Of a DNA stretch of 43,786 bases, positions 6,857 through 15,155 are shown piece by piece; positions within the stretch are counted from its first letter, which is position 1, and the number at the start of each line of letters is the position of its first letter. Made by a program: the position numbers and the translations under genes. The stretch is from contig SCQE01000090.1 in NCBI GenBank assembly GCA_004321915.1, positions 1 to 43,786 on the forward strand, read 5' to 3'. Source of the stretch: Nitrospirota bacterium (GTDB lineage Bacteria; Nitrospirota; Thermodesulfovibrionia; Thermodesulfovibrionales; Dissulfurispiraceae). A model generated the notes under the pieces. It was not told the DNA's origin. It saw only the letters and a list, made by a program, of their open reading frames with translations, and made no database searches.

Positions 6857-9559
6857 TCACAGGTCCGCTTTTGTCTTGGACAGCGCCTGCCGTATGGCAT
6901 GCGCTATAGCGTTCCTAGTAAACGGTTTCTGTATAAAACCCGATGCCCCGCCTTTTATAAGATTGTCTATGCCTGCAAAACCGTCATGACTGAAACCGGA
7001 ACATATCATGACATTCACGTCGTGTTTAATGTTTTTTAGGGCCTGAAAAACCTCGCTGCCGCCCATCTTGGGCATGACCATATCGAGCACGACCAGTGAT
7101 ATTTCGTCTTTCATCAGCCTGTATATATTGATGCCCTCATAACCGCTGCCTGCAAGCAGCACCTTGTAACCTAAAGGCTCTATCATGTCCCGGCAGAGTT
7201 CCCGGATGTCCGGCTCATCGTCAATAAAGAGCACGGTCTCGGTCCCGCTCAGTTCGAGCAGTTCCAGCGTATCTTCGGTACGCTCGCCGGAGGTTACCGG
7301 CAGGTAGATATTGAAACGGGTCCCCTTGTCGGGCTCGCTGTAGAGGTTGATATAGCCGCCGTGATTGTTTATTATCGAATGGACCATGTAAAGACCTAGG
7401 CCTGTCCCCTTTCCCGACTCTTTGGTCGTAAAGAACGGGTCGAAGATCTTCCTCTGTGTCTCTTTATCGATACCGGACCCGTTGTCCGAGATCGAAAGCC
7501 TTAAAAGCCTGCCCTCAAGCGCCCTTATTTCGTTTGCAGCGCCGTTTTCTGCGCCTACGATACCTGTTTCTATCGAGAGCCTGCCGCCATTAGGCATGGC
7601 ATCGCGCGCGTTCACGGCAAGGTTGATCACCACCTGCTGCATCTGTGTCGGGTCTGCCATAATATTCGGCAGATCGCCTTTCAGATGTGTCGATATTTCG
7701 ATGTTCTTGGGCATGCTCCTTTCGAGCAACTCCATGCAGTTATGCACGATTTCATTTATATTCACAGGTTTGGTCTCGAGTTTTTCCTTGTGTGTGACCA
7801 TAAGTATCTTACGGGCCAGTTCAGCGCCTTTTTCTGCAGCGTTGTTTATTATATTGACAGGCTTGTAAAAAGGGTCACCCTCTTTGATTTTGGTCATCAT
7901 GATCTCGGAATATCCCAATATGGCCGTAAGCAGGTTGTTGAAGTCATGTGCAATGCCCCCTGCCAGAGTGCCTATCGACTCCATTTTCTGTGCCCGCAAA
8001 AGCTGCTCGTAAAGCCTTTTTTCCTGTGTTATGTCCCGCTGGATGGAAACGAAATTAAAGCCCTCTTCGGTGTGTATGGGCGAGATTATTGCAGACGTGT
8101 AATAAACGTCCCCGGTCTTCTTCTTGTTGACGAATTCCCCCTTCCATATCCTGCCAGCCTTGATCGTGTTCCACATATTTTTATAAAACTGTTCGTCATG
8201 GTAACCGCTCTTTAAAATATTAGGCTTTTTGCCTATCGCTTCACTCTGATCGAAACCCGTAATTTCGGAAAAGGCATGATTCACATAAAGTATCCTGCCT
8301 TCAGAATCGGTAATCAGGATAACGTCGAAGGCAGAGTCTATTATTTCCTTGAACCTTTTCAGTCTGGTAAGGTTGTCAGCCTTATTCAGGGCAACCATCA
8401 CATCCGCGGACACCGCTCCCAGCAGCATCTGGTCTTCTTCGGTAAAACCTTCGGACTTGTTCCCGAAATATATGGCGCCGAGCGCCCTGCCCTCGTCAGA
8501 GAGTATAGGATATGAAAGCAGATTATATATTTCAGGGTGTCCGGGCGGAAAATGCCCTGTAAAAGAGGGGTGTTTCCTAACGTTTTCGATATGTACGGGC
8601 CCCTTGGACTCATAAAGATATTTCAATACACCTAGGCCTTCAGGCAGGGCGTCTTGGGTTTTTATGGTGGCCCCGTGAGTCACGAGTTTCTTAAATCCAC
8701 CGTGCTCGTCATATATGGCTATGGCTGCAAGATCGGCCTTTATCAACCTTCCAACCTTGTCCAAAACCTGATTCAGCAGCTCTTCGGTAGTCATATCACC
8801 GTGCAGGGCGATAGCGAGACTGTGCAATATCTGGAACTGGTCAGTCTTTTTAATGAGCTTGTTGAAACCCTCGTTAAATGCCGCGCCTATATTATCGAGC
8901 TCGATAATGCCGGTGCTGTTAATCAAGGTCCCGTTCTTTATGTCCTTGAGCATTCCATTCATAGGGCGCTGAAAATTGTGCTTAAAAAGATATATCGAAA
9001 TACCGAACATCATGAAGAAGGCCGAAGCCACCATCGGGAAGAGGAAATATAGATTATTTCTGAATAAAAGCGGCACCGTGGCCTTGGATATGGAAACGAG
9101 TTTCCAATTCCACGGATTAAAAGCGTCGACATAGCCGTACTTTTCCACACGATCTTTCTTCAGAACAAAGGTGCCCTTTGAGTCCAGAAAACGCATCACA
9201 TCTTTCTGCTGGGGGTCCTCTAGGGTCGTGTAAATGACGCGGCCTTCCTTATTCAGTATCAACCCGTCGATATCGTGATCGTACCAGTAATTTGCTATCT
9301 CTGTTATCGCGGCCTTTTGGCGTACGGACATGGCCTTTCTGTCCTGTGCCGGTTTTTGTTCGACCAAGCTTAAAGCGGCCCGGTCCATAATGGACTCGAC
9401 CTCTCTGGAATGCGTTGATATGAAAAACTTCTGATAGTCGTCGGCGATATCTTCGGAAACCTTATAGATCACCCCGCTAAGGACTAACGTTATGAGAAAA
9501 ATAAAGAAGATGATCGGAAATATGATCTTAAATTTGATGCTGTTCTTTTCGATGTTCAT
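6857..9559 (-). CDS. Membrane hybrid sensor histidine kinase (GAF, PAS, HisKA, HATPase, receiver)
   Basis: This is a 900-residue phosphorelay sensor. It has a membrane segment at about residues 10-32, a periplasmic sensor region at about 33-165, a second membrane segment at about 170-192, a GAF domain (about 240-395), a PAS domain (about 400-515), a HisKA domain with phospho-acceptor His in [11 protein letters not shown] (about 539), a HATPase domain with SDNGSGID and GKGTGLGLY, and a C-terminal receiver with phospho-acceptor Asp in [12 protein letters not shown]. No output DNA-binding domain is attached. copZ follows 30 bases downstream, so a metal-related signal is possible but unproven. 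TATAAT on this strand (9571-9576) lies only 11 bases before ATG and no Shine-Dalgarno is seen, so the leader may be very short. Confidence 0.93.
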   Translation of the reverse strand: MNIEKNSIKFKIIFPIIFFIFLITLVLSGVIYKVSEDIADDYQKFFISTHSREVESIMDRAALSLVEQKPAQDRKAMSVRQKAAITEIANYWYDHDIDGLILNKEGRVIYTTLEDPQQKDVMRFLDSKGTFVLKKDRVEKYGYVDAFNPWNWKLVSISKATVPLLFRNNLYFLFPMVASAFFMMFGISIYLFKHNFQRPMNGMLKDIKNGTLINSTGIIELDNIGAAFNEGFNKLIKKTDQFQILHSLAIALHGDMTTEELLNQVLDKVGRLIKADLAAIAIYDEHGGFKKLVTHGATIKTQDALPEGLGVLKYLYESKGPVHIENVRKHPSFTGHFPPGHPEIYNLLSYPILSDEGRALGAIYFGNKSEGFTEEDQMLLGAVSADVMVALNKADNLTRLKRFKEIIDSAFDVILITDSEGRILYVNHAFSEITGFDQSEAIGKKPNILKSGYHDEQFYKNMWNTIKAGRIWKGEFVNKKKTGDVYYTSAIISPIHTEEGFNFVSIQRDITQEKRLYEQLLRAQKMESIGTLAGGIAHDFNNLLTAILGYSEIMMTKIKEGDPFYKPVNIINNAAEKGAELARKILMVTHKEKLETKPVNINEIVHNCMELLERSMPKNIEISTHLKGDLPNIMADPTQMQQVVINLAVNARDAMPNGGRLSIETGIVGAENGAANEIRALEGRLLRLSISDNGSGIDKETQRKIFDPFFTTKESGKGTGLGLYMVHSIINNHGGYINLYSEPDKGTRFNIYLPVTSGERTEDTLELLELSGTETVLFIDDEPDIRELCRDMIEPLGYKVLLAGSGYEGINIYRLMKDEISLVVLDMVMPKMGGSEVFQALKNIKHDVNVMICSGFSHDGFAGIDNLIKGGASGFIQKPFTRNAIAHAIRQALSKTKADL

Positions 9560-9703
9560 TGATTGTAGTAATTATATCGAACGGAGATGCCTTTTCTTTA
9601 AGGATAGCCGAATTTTTTTATATTTTGCAAATTCCTGTTATAGATAGCTGTCAAGATATGCTAAGATAGATGTCATAAATAATCAGGGGCATTAAGACGG
9701 AGG

Positions 9704-10048
9704 ATGGGCCGGTTGAAAGAGCTTGATACGGACTGCGGGAACACATTAAATATCCTGCGTACTGTCGTCTTTTTAGTATCTTTGATTGCAGGCTCATCGG
9801 CTGTTTACTACTATTACATCGTAGAAACCAACAGCATAGAGGAACAATGGGGTGTTCATTGCAGCAAATACAGCGATCCTTCGGAACGGTCAAACTGCAT
9901 GATACTTTCGGTAAAACTGATATCCGAATTCAAGGATCTGCTCAGGATAAATATCCTGATAGCATTCGCCGTCCCCATCTTATTTTTCGGAGGGCTGTTC
10001 GTCTATAAAAGGCTTGCAAATAAAAGCAAGGACTGCTGCCGAACATGA
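9704..10048 (+). CDS. Small two-helix membrane protein, unknown function
   Basis: I do not recognise this protein. It is up to 114 residues, with hydrophobic segments at about 18-38 and 83-102, an intervening soluble loop with two Cys (about 46 and 65), and a short Cys-containing basic tail. GGAGG directly abuts the ATG at 9704, whereas the TTG at 9713 (fourth codon) has ideal spacing, so translation may start at TTG. The stop overlaps the next ORF by four bases (ATGA), so the two products are probably made together. It is divergent from the hybrid kinase gene. Confidence 0.7.
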   Translation: MGRLKELDTDCGNTLNILRTVVFLVSLIAGSSAVYYYYIVETNSIEEQWGVHCSKYSDPSERSNCMILSVKLISEFKDLLRINILIAFAVPILFFGGLFVYKRLANKSKDCCRT

Positions 10049-10503
10049 TAAAAAAAACGCTTATATATCTTATTGCCTCTTGCGCCATGATTTTTACGGC
10101 GCTCGATGCCGGGGCAGACGAGCTTCAGGGATGGAGACCTTTCGGCCAAAGCGAGACCAACTACTGGTATTACAGGACCAAAGACATCGAATTCAAGACC
10201 GACGGCGTAGTCCGCATCTGGAGCAAGGCCGCAGCAAAAGGCAAGATAGGCATAGACGACAAAATAAAACTGCTCCAGAAATTCGGTGGCAACACGAAAG
10301 GCTACGAGCAATTCTCTCACTCGGTTAGCCTCTTCGAGATCAACTGCAACCAGAGAAAAAGCAGGGTCGTCTCTGTTACCGATTACGACAAGAACGGCAA
10401 ATCCCTTGAATCAGTGACCGTTCCCGACTTTCCATGGGATTCTATAGGCAAGGGAACCATTATGGACAATCTTTCCAATATTGTCTGCCGTCCGAACAAA
10501 TAG
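10045..10503 (+). CDS. Exported protein resembling surface-adhesin E domain
   Basis: This is a 152-residue protein with a signal peptide (about 1-23, cleavage near ADA/GAD). The mature part has an early Trp/Tyr-rich strand pattern and two Cys near the middle and end, like small exported proteins of the surface-adhesin E-like type (family assignment from pattern only). A similar small protein with the same layout lies at 32445-32885. It overlaps the preceding membrane protein gene by four bases, so both probably act at the envelope. No specific function can be given. Confidence 0.7.
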   Translation: MIKKTLIYLIASCAMIFTALDAGADELQGWRPFGQSETNYWYYRTKDIEFKTDGVVRIWSKAAAKGKIGIDDKIKLLQKFGGNTKGYEQFSHSVSLFEINCNQRKSRVVSVTDYDKNGKSLESVTVPDFPWDSIGKGTIMDNLSNIVCRPNK

Positions 10504-10553
10504 ACATTTCCGGCGGATAAAATTATCTTTACCGTTCAATTTTAGGAGGAGTT

Positions 10554-11765
10554 ATGTCTTATAAGATCAAAGTGAAGAACCCTATAGTCGAGATGGACGG
10601 CGACGAAATGACGCGTATCATGTGGCAGATGATAAAAGAAAAACTTGTCCTGCCTTTCCTCGATATAGACCTGAAATATTACGACCTCGGCATAAAACAC
10701 AGGGACGAGACCAACGATATGGTAACTGTCGAGGCTGCTAGCGCCATAATCGAACATGAAGTCGGCGTTAAATGCGCCACCATAACACCCAATGCCGCCC
10801 GCGTAAAAGAGTACGGCCTTAAGCAGCAATGGAAAAGCCCGAACGGGACCATCCGCTCCATACTCGACGGCACCGTCTTCAGAAAGCCTATCATCATTAA
10901 AAACATACCGCCTGCGGTAAAGATGTGGAAAAAGCCCATAATAATAGGACGCCACGCTTACGGCGACATATACAAAAATATCGAATGCCTCATCGACAGG
11001 CCCGGCACGGCAGAGATAGTTTTTACGCCTGCCGACGGCAGCGCTAAAACGGTCCTAAAGATACATGATTTCAAAAATCCGGGCGTTGTTATGGGAATGC
11101 ACAATACCGAAAAATCCATACGAAGCTTTGCAAAGTCCTGCATAAACTACGCGCTGAGCGAAAAAGTCGATCTCTGGTTCGGCGCCAAAGATACAATCTC
11201 CAAACAGTACCACGGCTTTTTCAGGGACATTTTTGCCGAAGAGATAGAAAAGGTCAAAGACGCGCTTGCAGCTTCGGGAATCCGGTACCGCTTCATGCTC
11301 ATAGACGACGCTGTCGCGCAGCTTATGAAATCTGACGGAGGCATGCTCTGGGCCTGCATGAACTATGACGGCGATGTGATGTCGGACATGGTGGCGAGCG
11401 GGTTCGGCAGCTTGGGCCTGATGACCTCTGTGCTCGTCTCTCCGAACGGCAAATATGAATTCGAAGCTGCCCACGGCACGGTCGTAAGGCACTACTATGA
11501 ACATCTCAAAGGCAATCCGACATCTACAAACTCGATAGCTTCGATCTTTGCTTGGACCGGCGCTATTGCAAAAAGAGGCGAGATCGACAATACCCCTGTA
11601 GTAGTAAAATTCGCAAAGACGGTAGAAGATGCGGTGATAAAAACCGTTGAAGACGGAGTTATGACCAAAGACCTGATGCTGATTGCAAACCCAACCGTAT
11701 CAAAGTATGCGCTTACAGAAGAGTTCATCGATACGGTTGCCGAGAGTTTAAAACGGGCGGTCTGA
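10554..11765 (+). CDS. icd: Isocitrate dehydrogenase (NADP+), type II homodimeric
   Basis: The enzyme oxidises isocitrate to 2-oxoglutarate with NADP+ in the TCA cycle. The 403 residues match the type II family that includes eukaryotic IDH1/IDH2, not the E. coli type. Substrate-binding motif [16 protein letters not shown] lies near residues 95-110, the metal-binding Asp residues are in [10 protein letters not shown], and the cofactor loop is [10 protein letters not shown] (about 308-317). AGGAGG precedes ATG. It ends eight bases from a convergent gene. Identity is clear; cofactor preference is from family knowledge. Confidence 0.95.
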   Translation: MSYKIKVKNPIVEMDGDEMTRIMWQMIKEKLVLPFLDIDLKYYDLGIKHRDETNDMVTVEAASAIIEHEVGVKCATITPNAARVKEYGLKQQWKSPNGTIRSILDGTVFRKPIIIKNIPPAVKMWKKPIIIGRHAYGDIYKNIECLIDRPGTAEIVFTPADGSAKTVLKIHDFKNPGVVMGMHNTEKSIRSFAKSCINYALSEKVDLWFGAKDTISKQYHGFFRDIFAEEIEKVKDALAASGIRYRFMLIDDAVAQLMKSDGGMLWACMNYDGDVMSDMVASGFGSLGLMTSVLVSPNGKYEFEAAHGTVVRHYYEHLKGNPTSTNSIASIFAWTGAIAKRGEIDNTPVVVKFAKTVEDAVIKTVEDGVMTKDLMLIANPTVSKYALTEEFIDTVAESLKRAV

Positions 11766-11772
11766 GAAAAGA

Positions 11773-12018
11773 CTATTCTTTGTTCGCTTCGATTTTTTCG
11801 AGCAGCTCTTTCTTTCTGATCCTGCCGTGAAGGGCCGAACCGTCCTTGAACTCGAACACGGGGATGTCGAAACGGTAAAGCTCGTAAAGCTCGTCGCTTG
11901 AAGTAATATCAACCTTCTTTACCATGATGTCGTATTTCTCTATAAGGCCGTTCAGCATGTCCTCTGCAGTGTCGCAAAGCCAGCAGCCGCCTTTATAATA
12001 AAAAGTCAGCCTGACCAT
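11773..12018 (-). CDS. Glutaredoxin/thioredoxin-fold protein (DUF836-like)
   Basis: This is an 81-residue protein with a CxxC active site in FYYKGGCWLCDTAE (Cys at about 11 and 14) and a cis-Pro segment FDIPVFEF, typical of small glutaredoxin-like proteins. The best start is ATG at 12018, which shares one base with the stop of the upstream HD gene (TAATG) and has AAGGAG before it; a longer frame begins inside that gene. It is probably a thiol-disulfide oxidoreductase in the cytosol. Its partner is unknown. Confidence 0.8.
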   Translation of the reverse strand: MVRLTFYYKGGCWLCDTAEDMLNGLIEKYDIMVKKVDITSSDELYELYRFDIPVFEFKDGSALHGRIRKKELLEKIEANKE

Positions 12019-12596
12019 TACTCCTTGTCCCTGCCGTGCACCCACCAGTCTGACTTGTCCTCGAACCACCAGAGAGACGAGTCCGTTTCAAGGATATTCT
12101 CGGCCAGTTTCCGCGCTATATCGGTCTTCAGGCGTCTCAGCGAAAATGTGAGCCACTCGTCAGCATATTTATTGCCCAAGTCTTTGTACTCTTTAAGGCA
12201 AAGGATAAGCTCAAGCTGGTCGGCGTCGTGCGCTAATTGGGCCTCGATACTTTCTGACTTCATGAACTCGCCAATCAGTCCTTTTATATCACCTCCGAAC
12301 GGAAGCCCCTCCGCAAGGTCGTTTACCGCCTTTTCCTCGTCAGGCTTCACATACTTCTTGTTCACATAGTTAAGGTCTCCGGTCCTCGCCTCGGGCAGGT
12401 CATGGAACAGACACATCTTGATAATCTTATCAGTGTCCGCATCCTGCGCCATGTTGCCGAGCGCGTAGCCTATGTAAACCGTCCTGAATATATGCTCTGC
12501 AACAGACTCCGAGCCTGACCCCAAGAATTGAAAACCTGTGCGCGGCGTGCGCTTTAGCATCCCTGCTTCAAAAAGAAAATTTGCGATCCGTTTCAT
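12018..12596 (-). CDS. HD-domain phosphohydrolase (YfbR/HDDC2-like)
   Basis: This is a 192-residue soluble protein. Metal-binding HD motifs are seen: His in SVAEHIFRT (about 34), His-Asp in CLFHDLPEA (about 65-66) and a later Asp in AHDADQLEL (about 123). This pattern and the length fit the HDDC2/YfbR family, whose members hydrolyse 5'-deoxyribonucleoside monophosphates. It is translationally coupled by a one-base overlap to the thioredoxin-fold gene downstream. Family is likely; substrate is inferred. Confidence 0.85.
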   Translation of the reverse strand: MKRIANFLFEAGMLKRTPRTGFQFLGSGSESVAEHIFRTVYIGYALGNMAQDADTDKIIKMCLFHDLPEARTGDLNYVNKKYVKPDEEKAVNDLAEGLPFGGDIKGLIGEFMKSESIEAQLAHDADQLELILCLKEYKDLGNKYADEWLTFSLRRLKTDIARKLAENILETDSSLWWFEDKSDWWVHGRDKE

Positions 12597-12612
12597 TTAT
12601 TCTCCATTAAGA

Positions 12613-12640
12613 TTGATTTTGCGACATGTTGTATTATAAA
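12613..12640 (+). promoter_or_regulatory. Candidate promoter of the Cys-rich small gene
   Basis: TTGATT at 12613-12618 and TATAAA at 12635-12640 are 16 bases apart. The expected transcription start falls at or next to the ATG at 12648, and no Shine-Dalgarno is present, so the mRNA may be leaderless. Confidence 0.45.
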
Positions 12641-12647
12641 AATAACT

Positions 12648-12809
12648 ATGAATTTCTGCGACCTCGATTGTAAATATGCCAAGTTCCCTAAGGACGATGC
12701 GGTTGACGGATCAAGAAGCTGCCGGACTTTCGTGGCCCTTTTTTGCAAACTCAAAAAAAAGCTCGTGCATAAAAACCTGCCTTGCAAAGAGAAGGTAGAG
12801 AAGCGATAG
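12648..12809 (+). CDS. Small Cys-rich protein of 53 residues
   Basis: ATG at 12648 to TAG at 12807 encodes 53 residues with five Cys (about residues 4, 8, 25, 33 and 46) and a basic C-terminal third. The central block with AVDGSRSC and the Cys spacing look like a conserved small, possibly metal-binding protein, and I have an impression of similar proteins in Nitrospirota and deltaproteobacterial genomes, which I cannot check here. There is no signal peptide and no Shine-Dalgarno. It is divergent from the HD gene and stands alone. Function is unknown. Confidence 0.65.
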   Translation: MNFCDLDCKYAKFPKDDAVDGSRSCRTFVALFCKLKKKLVHKNLPCKEKVEKR

Positions 12810-12894
12810 CGGTGACTGCTCTATACCCGGTAGCTCAAATCAACTTCGGGATCGCACAGCTACTAAGAACTAACATGACAAAGCCTCATATCTC

Positions 12895-12966
12895 TCATCC
12901 TCGGGCTTGACCCGGGGATCCAGTATTTCCAAGATATTTCTGGATTCCCGCCTTCGCGGGAATGAC
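12895..12966. repeat. Dispersed double-palindrome repeat, copy 2 (inverted)
   Basis: This is the same element as at 29-105 in opposite orientation. It has the TCATCCTCGGGCTTGACCC half, then a diverged centre, then CTGGATTCCCG/CGGGAATGAC. It marks the left edge of the accessory island. The bases from 12810 to 12894 between it and the Cys-rich gene show no gene. Confidence 0.8.
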
Positions 12967-12994
12967 AAATCATGTGGCATTGTAAATGTATTCC

Positions 12995-13402
12995 TTAGTA
13001 TGTCCCATAGTTCTCCAAAAACTGTTGCGGTGATAATATCTTTATCCCCATGTATTCTTCTACGGCAAGGATTTTGGCATCGCCTGTTATAACTGCATCC
13101 GCCTTCAAGGCGGCAGCGCATTCTATAAGCTTGTCATCATCAGGATCATCCCTGACGATCTTTATCTTGGGCGTTTTAGTGGTAAACAGAATATTGATCC
13201 CCCTTGAGAAAAGGGACAACAGTTCGTCAAGCTCACTCTCATCTTTCATGCCGATCCTGCGAAGCACATCAATGTACTCATCAAGAACAGCGCTCGAAAG
13301 GCAGAGTGTTATTTCACCTGTCTTCCACAGGTCTATGATCTTTCTTGGTTTCCCTCCGAAAAAAGATGAAACAAAGATATTTGTATCAATTACAACCTTC
13401 AT
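12995..13402 (-). CDS. PIN-domain toxin
   Basis: This is a 135-residue protein of the PIN nuclease fold (COG1569-type putative toxins). The acidic metal-binding residues are visible: VIDTNIFVSSF at the N-terminus, Glu in LDEYIDVL, the DDPDDDKLIE block (about 86-95) and VITGDAKIL (about 105-113). Its start overlaps the stop of the ribbon-helix-helix gene by four bases (ATGA), the usual antitoxin-toxin order. PIN toxins are RNases in known cases; here that is family inference. Confidence 0.9.
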   Translation of the reverse strand: MKVVIDTNIFVSSFFGGKPRKIIDLWKTGEITLCLSSAVLDEYIDVLRRIGMKDESELDELLSLFSRGINILFTTKTPKIKIVRDDPDDDKLIECAAALKADAVITGDAKILAVEEYMGIKILSPQQFLENYGTY

Positions 13403-13647
13403 CCCTGTTTTTTGCGCGACTCTTTTATAGCTTTCGCTATGGTTCTATTGGTTACGCCTTTTGTCTTCAGTTTCTTGCCGGTCCTGTCCCACAAGCCATC
13501 TATGTATGCGCCAATGTCGCGCTCCTTAATATAATCTTCTATAAGCCCCCTTATCAGGTCACTCGTGGTCCTGCCTTCGGTTCTGGCAAGCTTATTCAGC
13601 CTGTTCTTGGCCTCATCATCCATCCTTATGATCATTTGGGTTGACAC
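13399..13647 (-). CDS. Ribbon-helix-helix antitoxin
   Basis: This is an 82-residue protein. Its N-terminal half is a ribbon-helix-helix DNA-binding domain (strand TQMIIRMDDE, then helices through DLIRGLIEDYI), and its C-terminal half is basic and helical and probably wraps the toxin. GGAGGTGG precedes the start. A near-consensus promoter overlapped by a palindrome lies upstream (13667-13704), which fits autorepression by this protein or its complex with the PIN toxin. Confidence 0.9.
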   Translation of the reverse strand: MSTQMIIRMDDEAKNRLNKLARTEGRTTSDLIRGLIEDYIKERDIGAYIDGLWDRTGKKLKTKGVTNRTIAKAIKESRKKQG

Positions 13648-13666
13648 ATTCCACCTCCAAAATATA

Positions 13667-13704
13667 TTCGTATATACATTATATCACATATATACAAATG
13701 TCAA
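13667..13704 (-). promoter_or_regulatory. Promoter and operator of the PIN/RHH module
   Basis: On the minus strand, TTGACA (13699-13704) and TATAAT (13678-13683) match consensus exactly with a short 15-base spacer. Arms TTCGTATATA (13667-13676) and TATATACAAA (13689-13698) form a 10-bp inverted repeat with one mismatch, centred near the -10. This is a good operator candidate for the antitoxin. Confidence 0.7.
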
Positions 13705-13728
13705 TTTTTGCCGTACGATATCTTTTGC

Positions 13729-13827
13729 GCTGTCGGACACTATAAACATGACCTTACCCTGCGCATGGGCGCTATTGTGGCCGCCGGTGTTGCGGCTATC
13801 GCCGCCATAATCAAACTCATCAAGTAA
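13729..13827 (+). pseudogene. 3' remnant of a small C-terminally anchored membrane protein gene
   Basis: One frame ends at TAA 13825-13827 and encodes KHDLTLRMGAIV followed by an Ala/Ile-rich helix and IKLIK. This looks like the C-terminal membrane tail of small coiled-coil proteins of the DUF1640-like kind. The frame upstream runs into the TA promoter without a start or a coiled coil, so the gene seems cut at this point. The ATG at 13765 would give only 20 residues. It may be debris from insertion of the island. Confidence 0.35.
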
Positions 13828-13840
13828 TTTCTCTCTCATA

Positions 13841-14893
13841 TTAAGAAATCTTCATACTCCACAATATTTTTATTCTCAAGCCATACGTATCAGCATGTTT
13901 TGCATGGCCAAGCCAGCTTTGCACAGATGCGTTCATTTTAGCAAAAGTGATGACCCGCTGACCGAAAAGCCGCCGCAGGTTTCTAAGCCGTCCGGCAAAC
14001 CTTAGGCTGGTGTCTTTCCGCAATCTCCTGTGCGTCTGGAATATCCTATACCCGAGGTGGTCAACTCCGGCTGATGCAGGTATGACAACAGTTTTCTTCG
14101 GGTGCAGCTTTAGCCTGTCCTTTATCAAAAACTTCTCTATGCCAGCTTTTATTTCCCACAGCCGTTTTTTATCGTTACCAAAAACAGTTATGTCATCCAC
14201 ATATCTTATGTAGCATCTGCAACCCAACACCTCTTTTATAAAATGGTCTAACGCATTGAGATAGATATTCGCAAACAACTGGCTTGTCAAATTGCCGATG
14301 GGTATGCCTTTTCTTCTATCCACCGGTTCAAAAAGACTGTCCCCTTCAAAATAGTCGTTCACAGGCTCCTGTCTGTTACTGTTGTCTATGATCAGCTTCA
14401 CGAGCCAAAGAGTGTCTCTGCATTTTATCTTCTTCGCTATCTTCTCAAACAATATTTCGTGGTCAATGCTCGCAAAATATTTTCTGATATCGGTCTTTAA
14501 GACATATTTATTTTTCCTGCAAAACGCCGTGAACCTGTCAAGCGCGCTGTGCGTTCCCTTGCCCTTGCGGCAGGCATATGATTCGGAAATAAAGGTCTTA
14601 TCAAAAATCGGCTCTATGATATTGCAAAGGGCGTGATGCACAACCCTGTCTCTGTAAGGGGCTGCGCTTATCTTTCGGGGCTTTCTCTCATAAATGGTGA
14701 ACTCATTGTAAGTGCCCGGCCTGTATCTGCCTGCAATCAATTCTTCCTTAAGCCTGAAGAGTTCGACCTCAATGTTTTTCTCAAAGGCCATTACGCTGTC
14801 TTTAAGACGCTTGCCTTTGCGCGCCTTTCTGCTTGCAGCATAAAGGGTTTCAAAAGAAGCTATTTTGGAGAAAAGGTTTCCGTGGCGTTTCAG
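13841..14893 (-). CDS. DGR reverse transcriptase
   Basis: This RT copies the template-repeat RNA into adenine-mutated cDNA. Motifs include TDIRKYFASIDHEI (first catalytic Asp), IPIGNLTSQLFANIYLN (the SQ-containing motif characteristic of DGR RTs), the catalytic YVDD in YIRYVDDITVF, and VDHLGYRIF. Also DGR-like are SAAPYRDRVVHHALCN near the N-terminus and QSWLGHAKHADTY at the end. The first ATG (14791) would remove a conserved N-terminal block, KRHGNLFSKIASFE, which is in frame upstream. The start is therefore non-ATG: CTG at 14893 with GGGGG five bases before it, or ATT at 14908. Both lie at the edge of a palindromic repeat, which may have replaced the original start. About 350 residues. There is no maturase or retron-type context. 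Confidence 0.93.
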   Translation of the reverse strand: MKRHGNLFSKIASFETLYAASRKARKGKRLKDSVMAFEKNIEVELFRLKEELIAGRYRPGTYNEFTIYERKPRKISAAPYRDRVVHHALCNIIEPIFDKTFISESYACRKGKGTHSALDRFTAFCRKNKYVLKTDIRKYFASIDHEILFEKIAKKIKCRDTLWLVKLIIDNSNRQEPVNDYFEGDSLFEPVDRRKGIPIGNLTSQLFANIYLNALDHFIKEVLGCRCYIRYVDDITVFGNDKKRLWEIKAGIEKFLIKDRLKLHPKKTVVIPASAGVDHLGYRIFQTHRRLRKDTSLRFAGRLRNLRRLFGQRVITFAKMNASVQSWLGHAKHADTYGLRIKILWSMKIS

Positions 14894-14894
14894 A

Positions 14895-14990
14895 TTAACC
14901 CCCTCAATCCCTAACCCCTCCTCTCCTCCCCTTAAATTAAGGGGAGGAACTATTTCCCCCTCTTAGTTTAAGAGGGGGACAGGGGGAGTT
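14895..14990. repeat. Palindromic repeat element at the RT 5' end
   Basis: Two perfect palindromes occur: CCTCCCCTTAA/TTAAGGGGAGG with a 1-base centre (14925-14947) and CCCCCTCTTA/TAAGAGGGGG with a 3-base loop (14956-14978). Flanking runs of C and G complete an element with GGGGTTAGGG-like ends. It resembles small dispersed palindromic elements found in many genomes. It lies between the terminator of the TR RNA and the RT coding region, and its right-hand G-rich strand supplies the RT ribosome-binding site. Confidence 0.75.
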
Positions 14991-14999
14991 AAAAAAAGT

Positions 15000-15043
15000 G
15001 GCCGGATGAATCCTTCGCATTGCGCTACCAGACTCACCCGGCC
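15000..15043. terminator. Bidirectional Rho-independent terminator in the DGR
   Basis: GGCCGG (15000-15005) pairs with CCGGCC (15038-15043). An inner helix (TGAATC/GACTCA, one mismatch) and CGC/GCG extend the stem. It is followed by T6 on the plus strand (15044-15049) and T7 on the minus strand (14997-14991). On the minus strand it would end the TR transcript before RT. Confidence 0.7.
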
Positions 15044-15107
15044 TTTTTTGTATTCGTCCGGATTGCTCCGGCGCAGGACATCGGCCTATAGACTATCATT
15101 GCACTAT

Positions 15108-15129
15108 CCGCGCTTCCGTAAAAGCGCGG
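15108..15129 (-). other. Hairpin just downstream of TR
   Basis: A perfect 8-bp stem, CCGCGCTT/AAGCGCGG, with a 6-base loop lies 26 bases beyond the 3' end of TR in transcript orientation. It is part of the spacer likely to be needed by the RT. Confidence 0.6.
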
Positions 15130-15155
15130 CATTTAGGCATTAGCATGACAGTATT

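Noticed and set aside
11773-12069. Longer start of the thioredoxin-fold gene at 12069
   Set aside because: It would overlap the HD gene by about 50 bases, and the N-terminal extension has no conserved residues. ATG 12018 has AAGGAG and a one-base overlap.
13841-14893. Retron or group II intron reverse transcriptase
   Set aside because: There is no msr/msd-like inverted structure, no intron domain V and no maturase domain. The SQ motif, Avd, TR and VR all point to a DGR.
14880-14990. IS element or transposase remnant at the palindromic repeat
   Set aside because: There is no transposase frame or long terminal inverted repeats, only two short palindromes, so it is listed as a small repeat.
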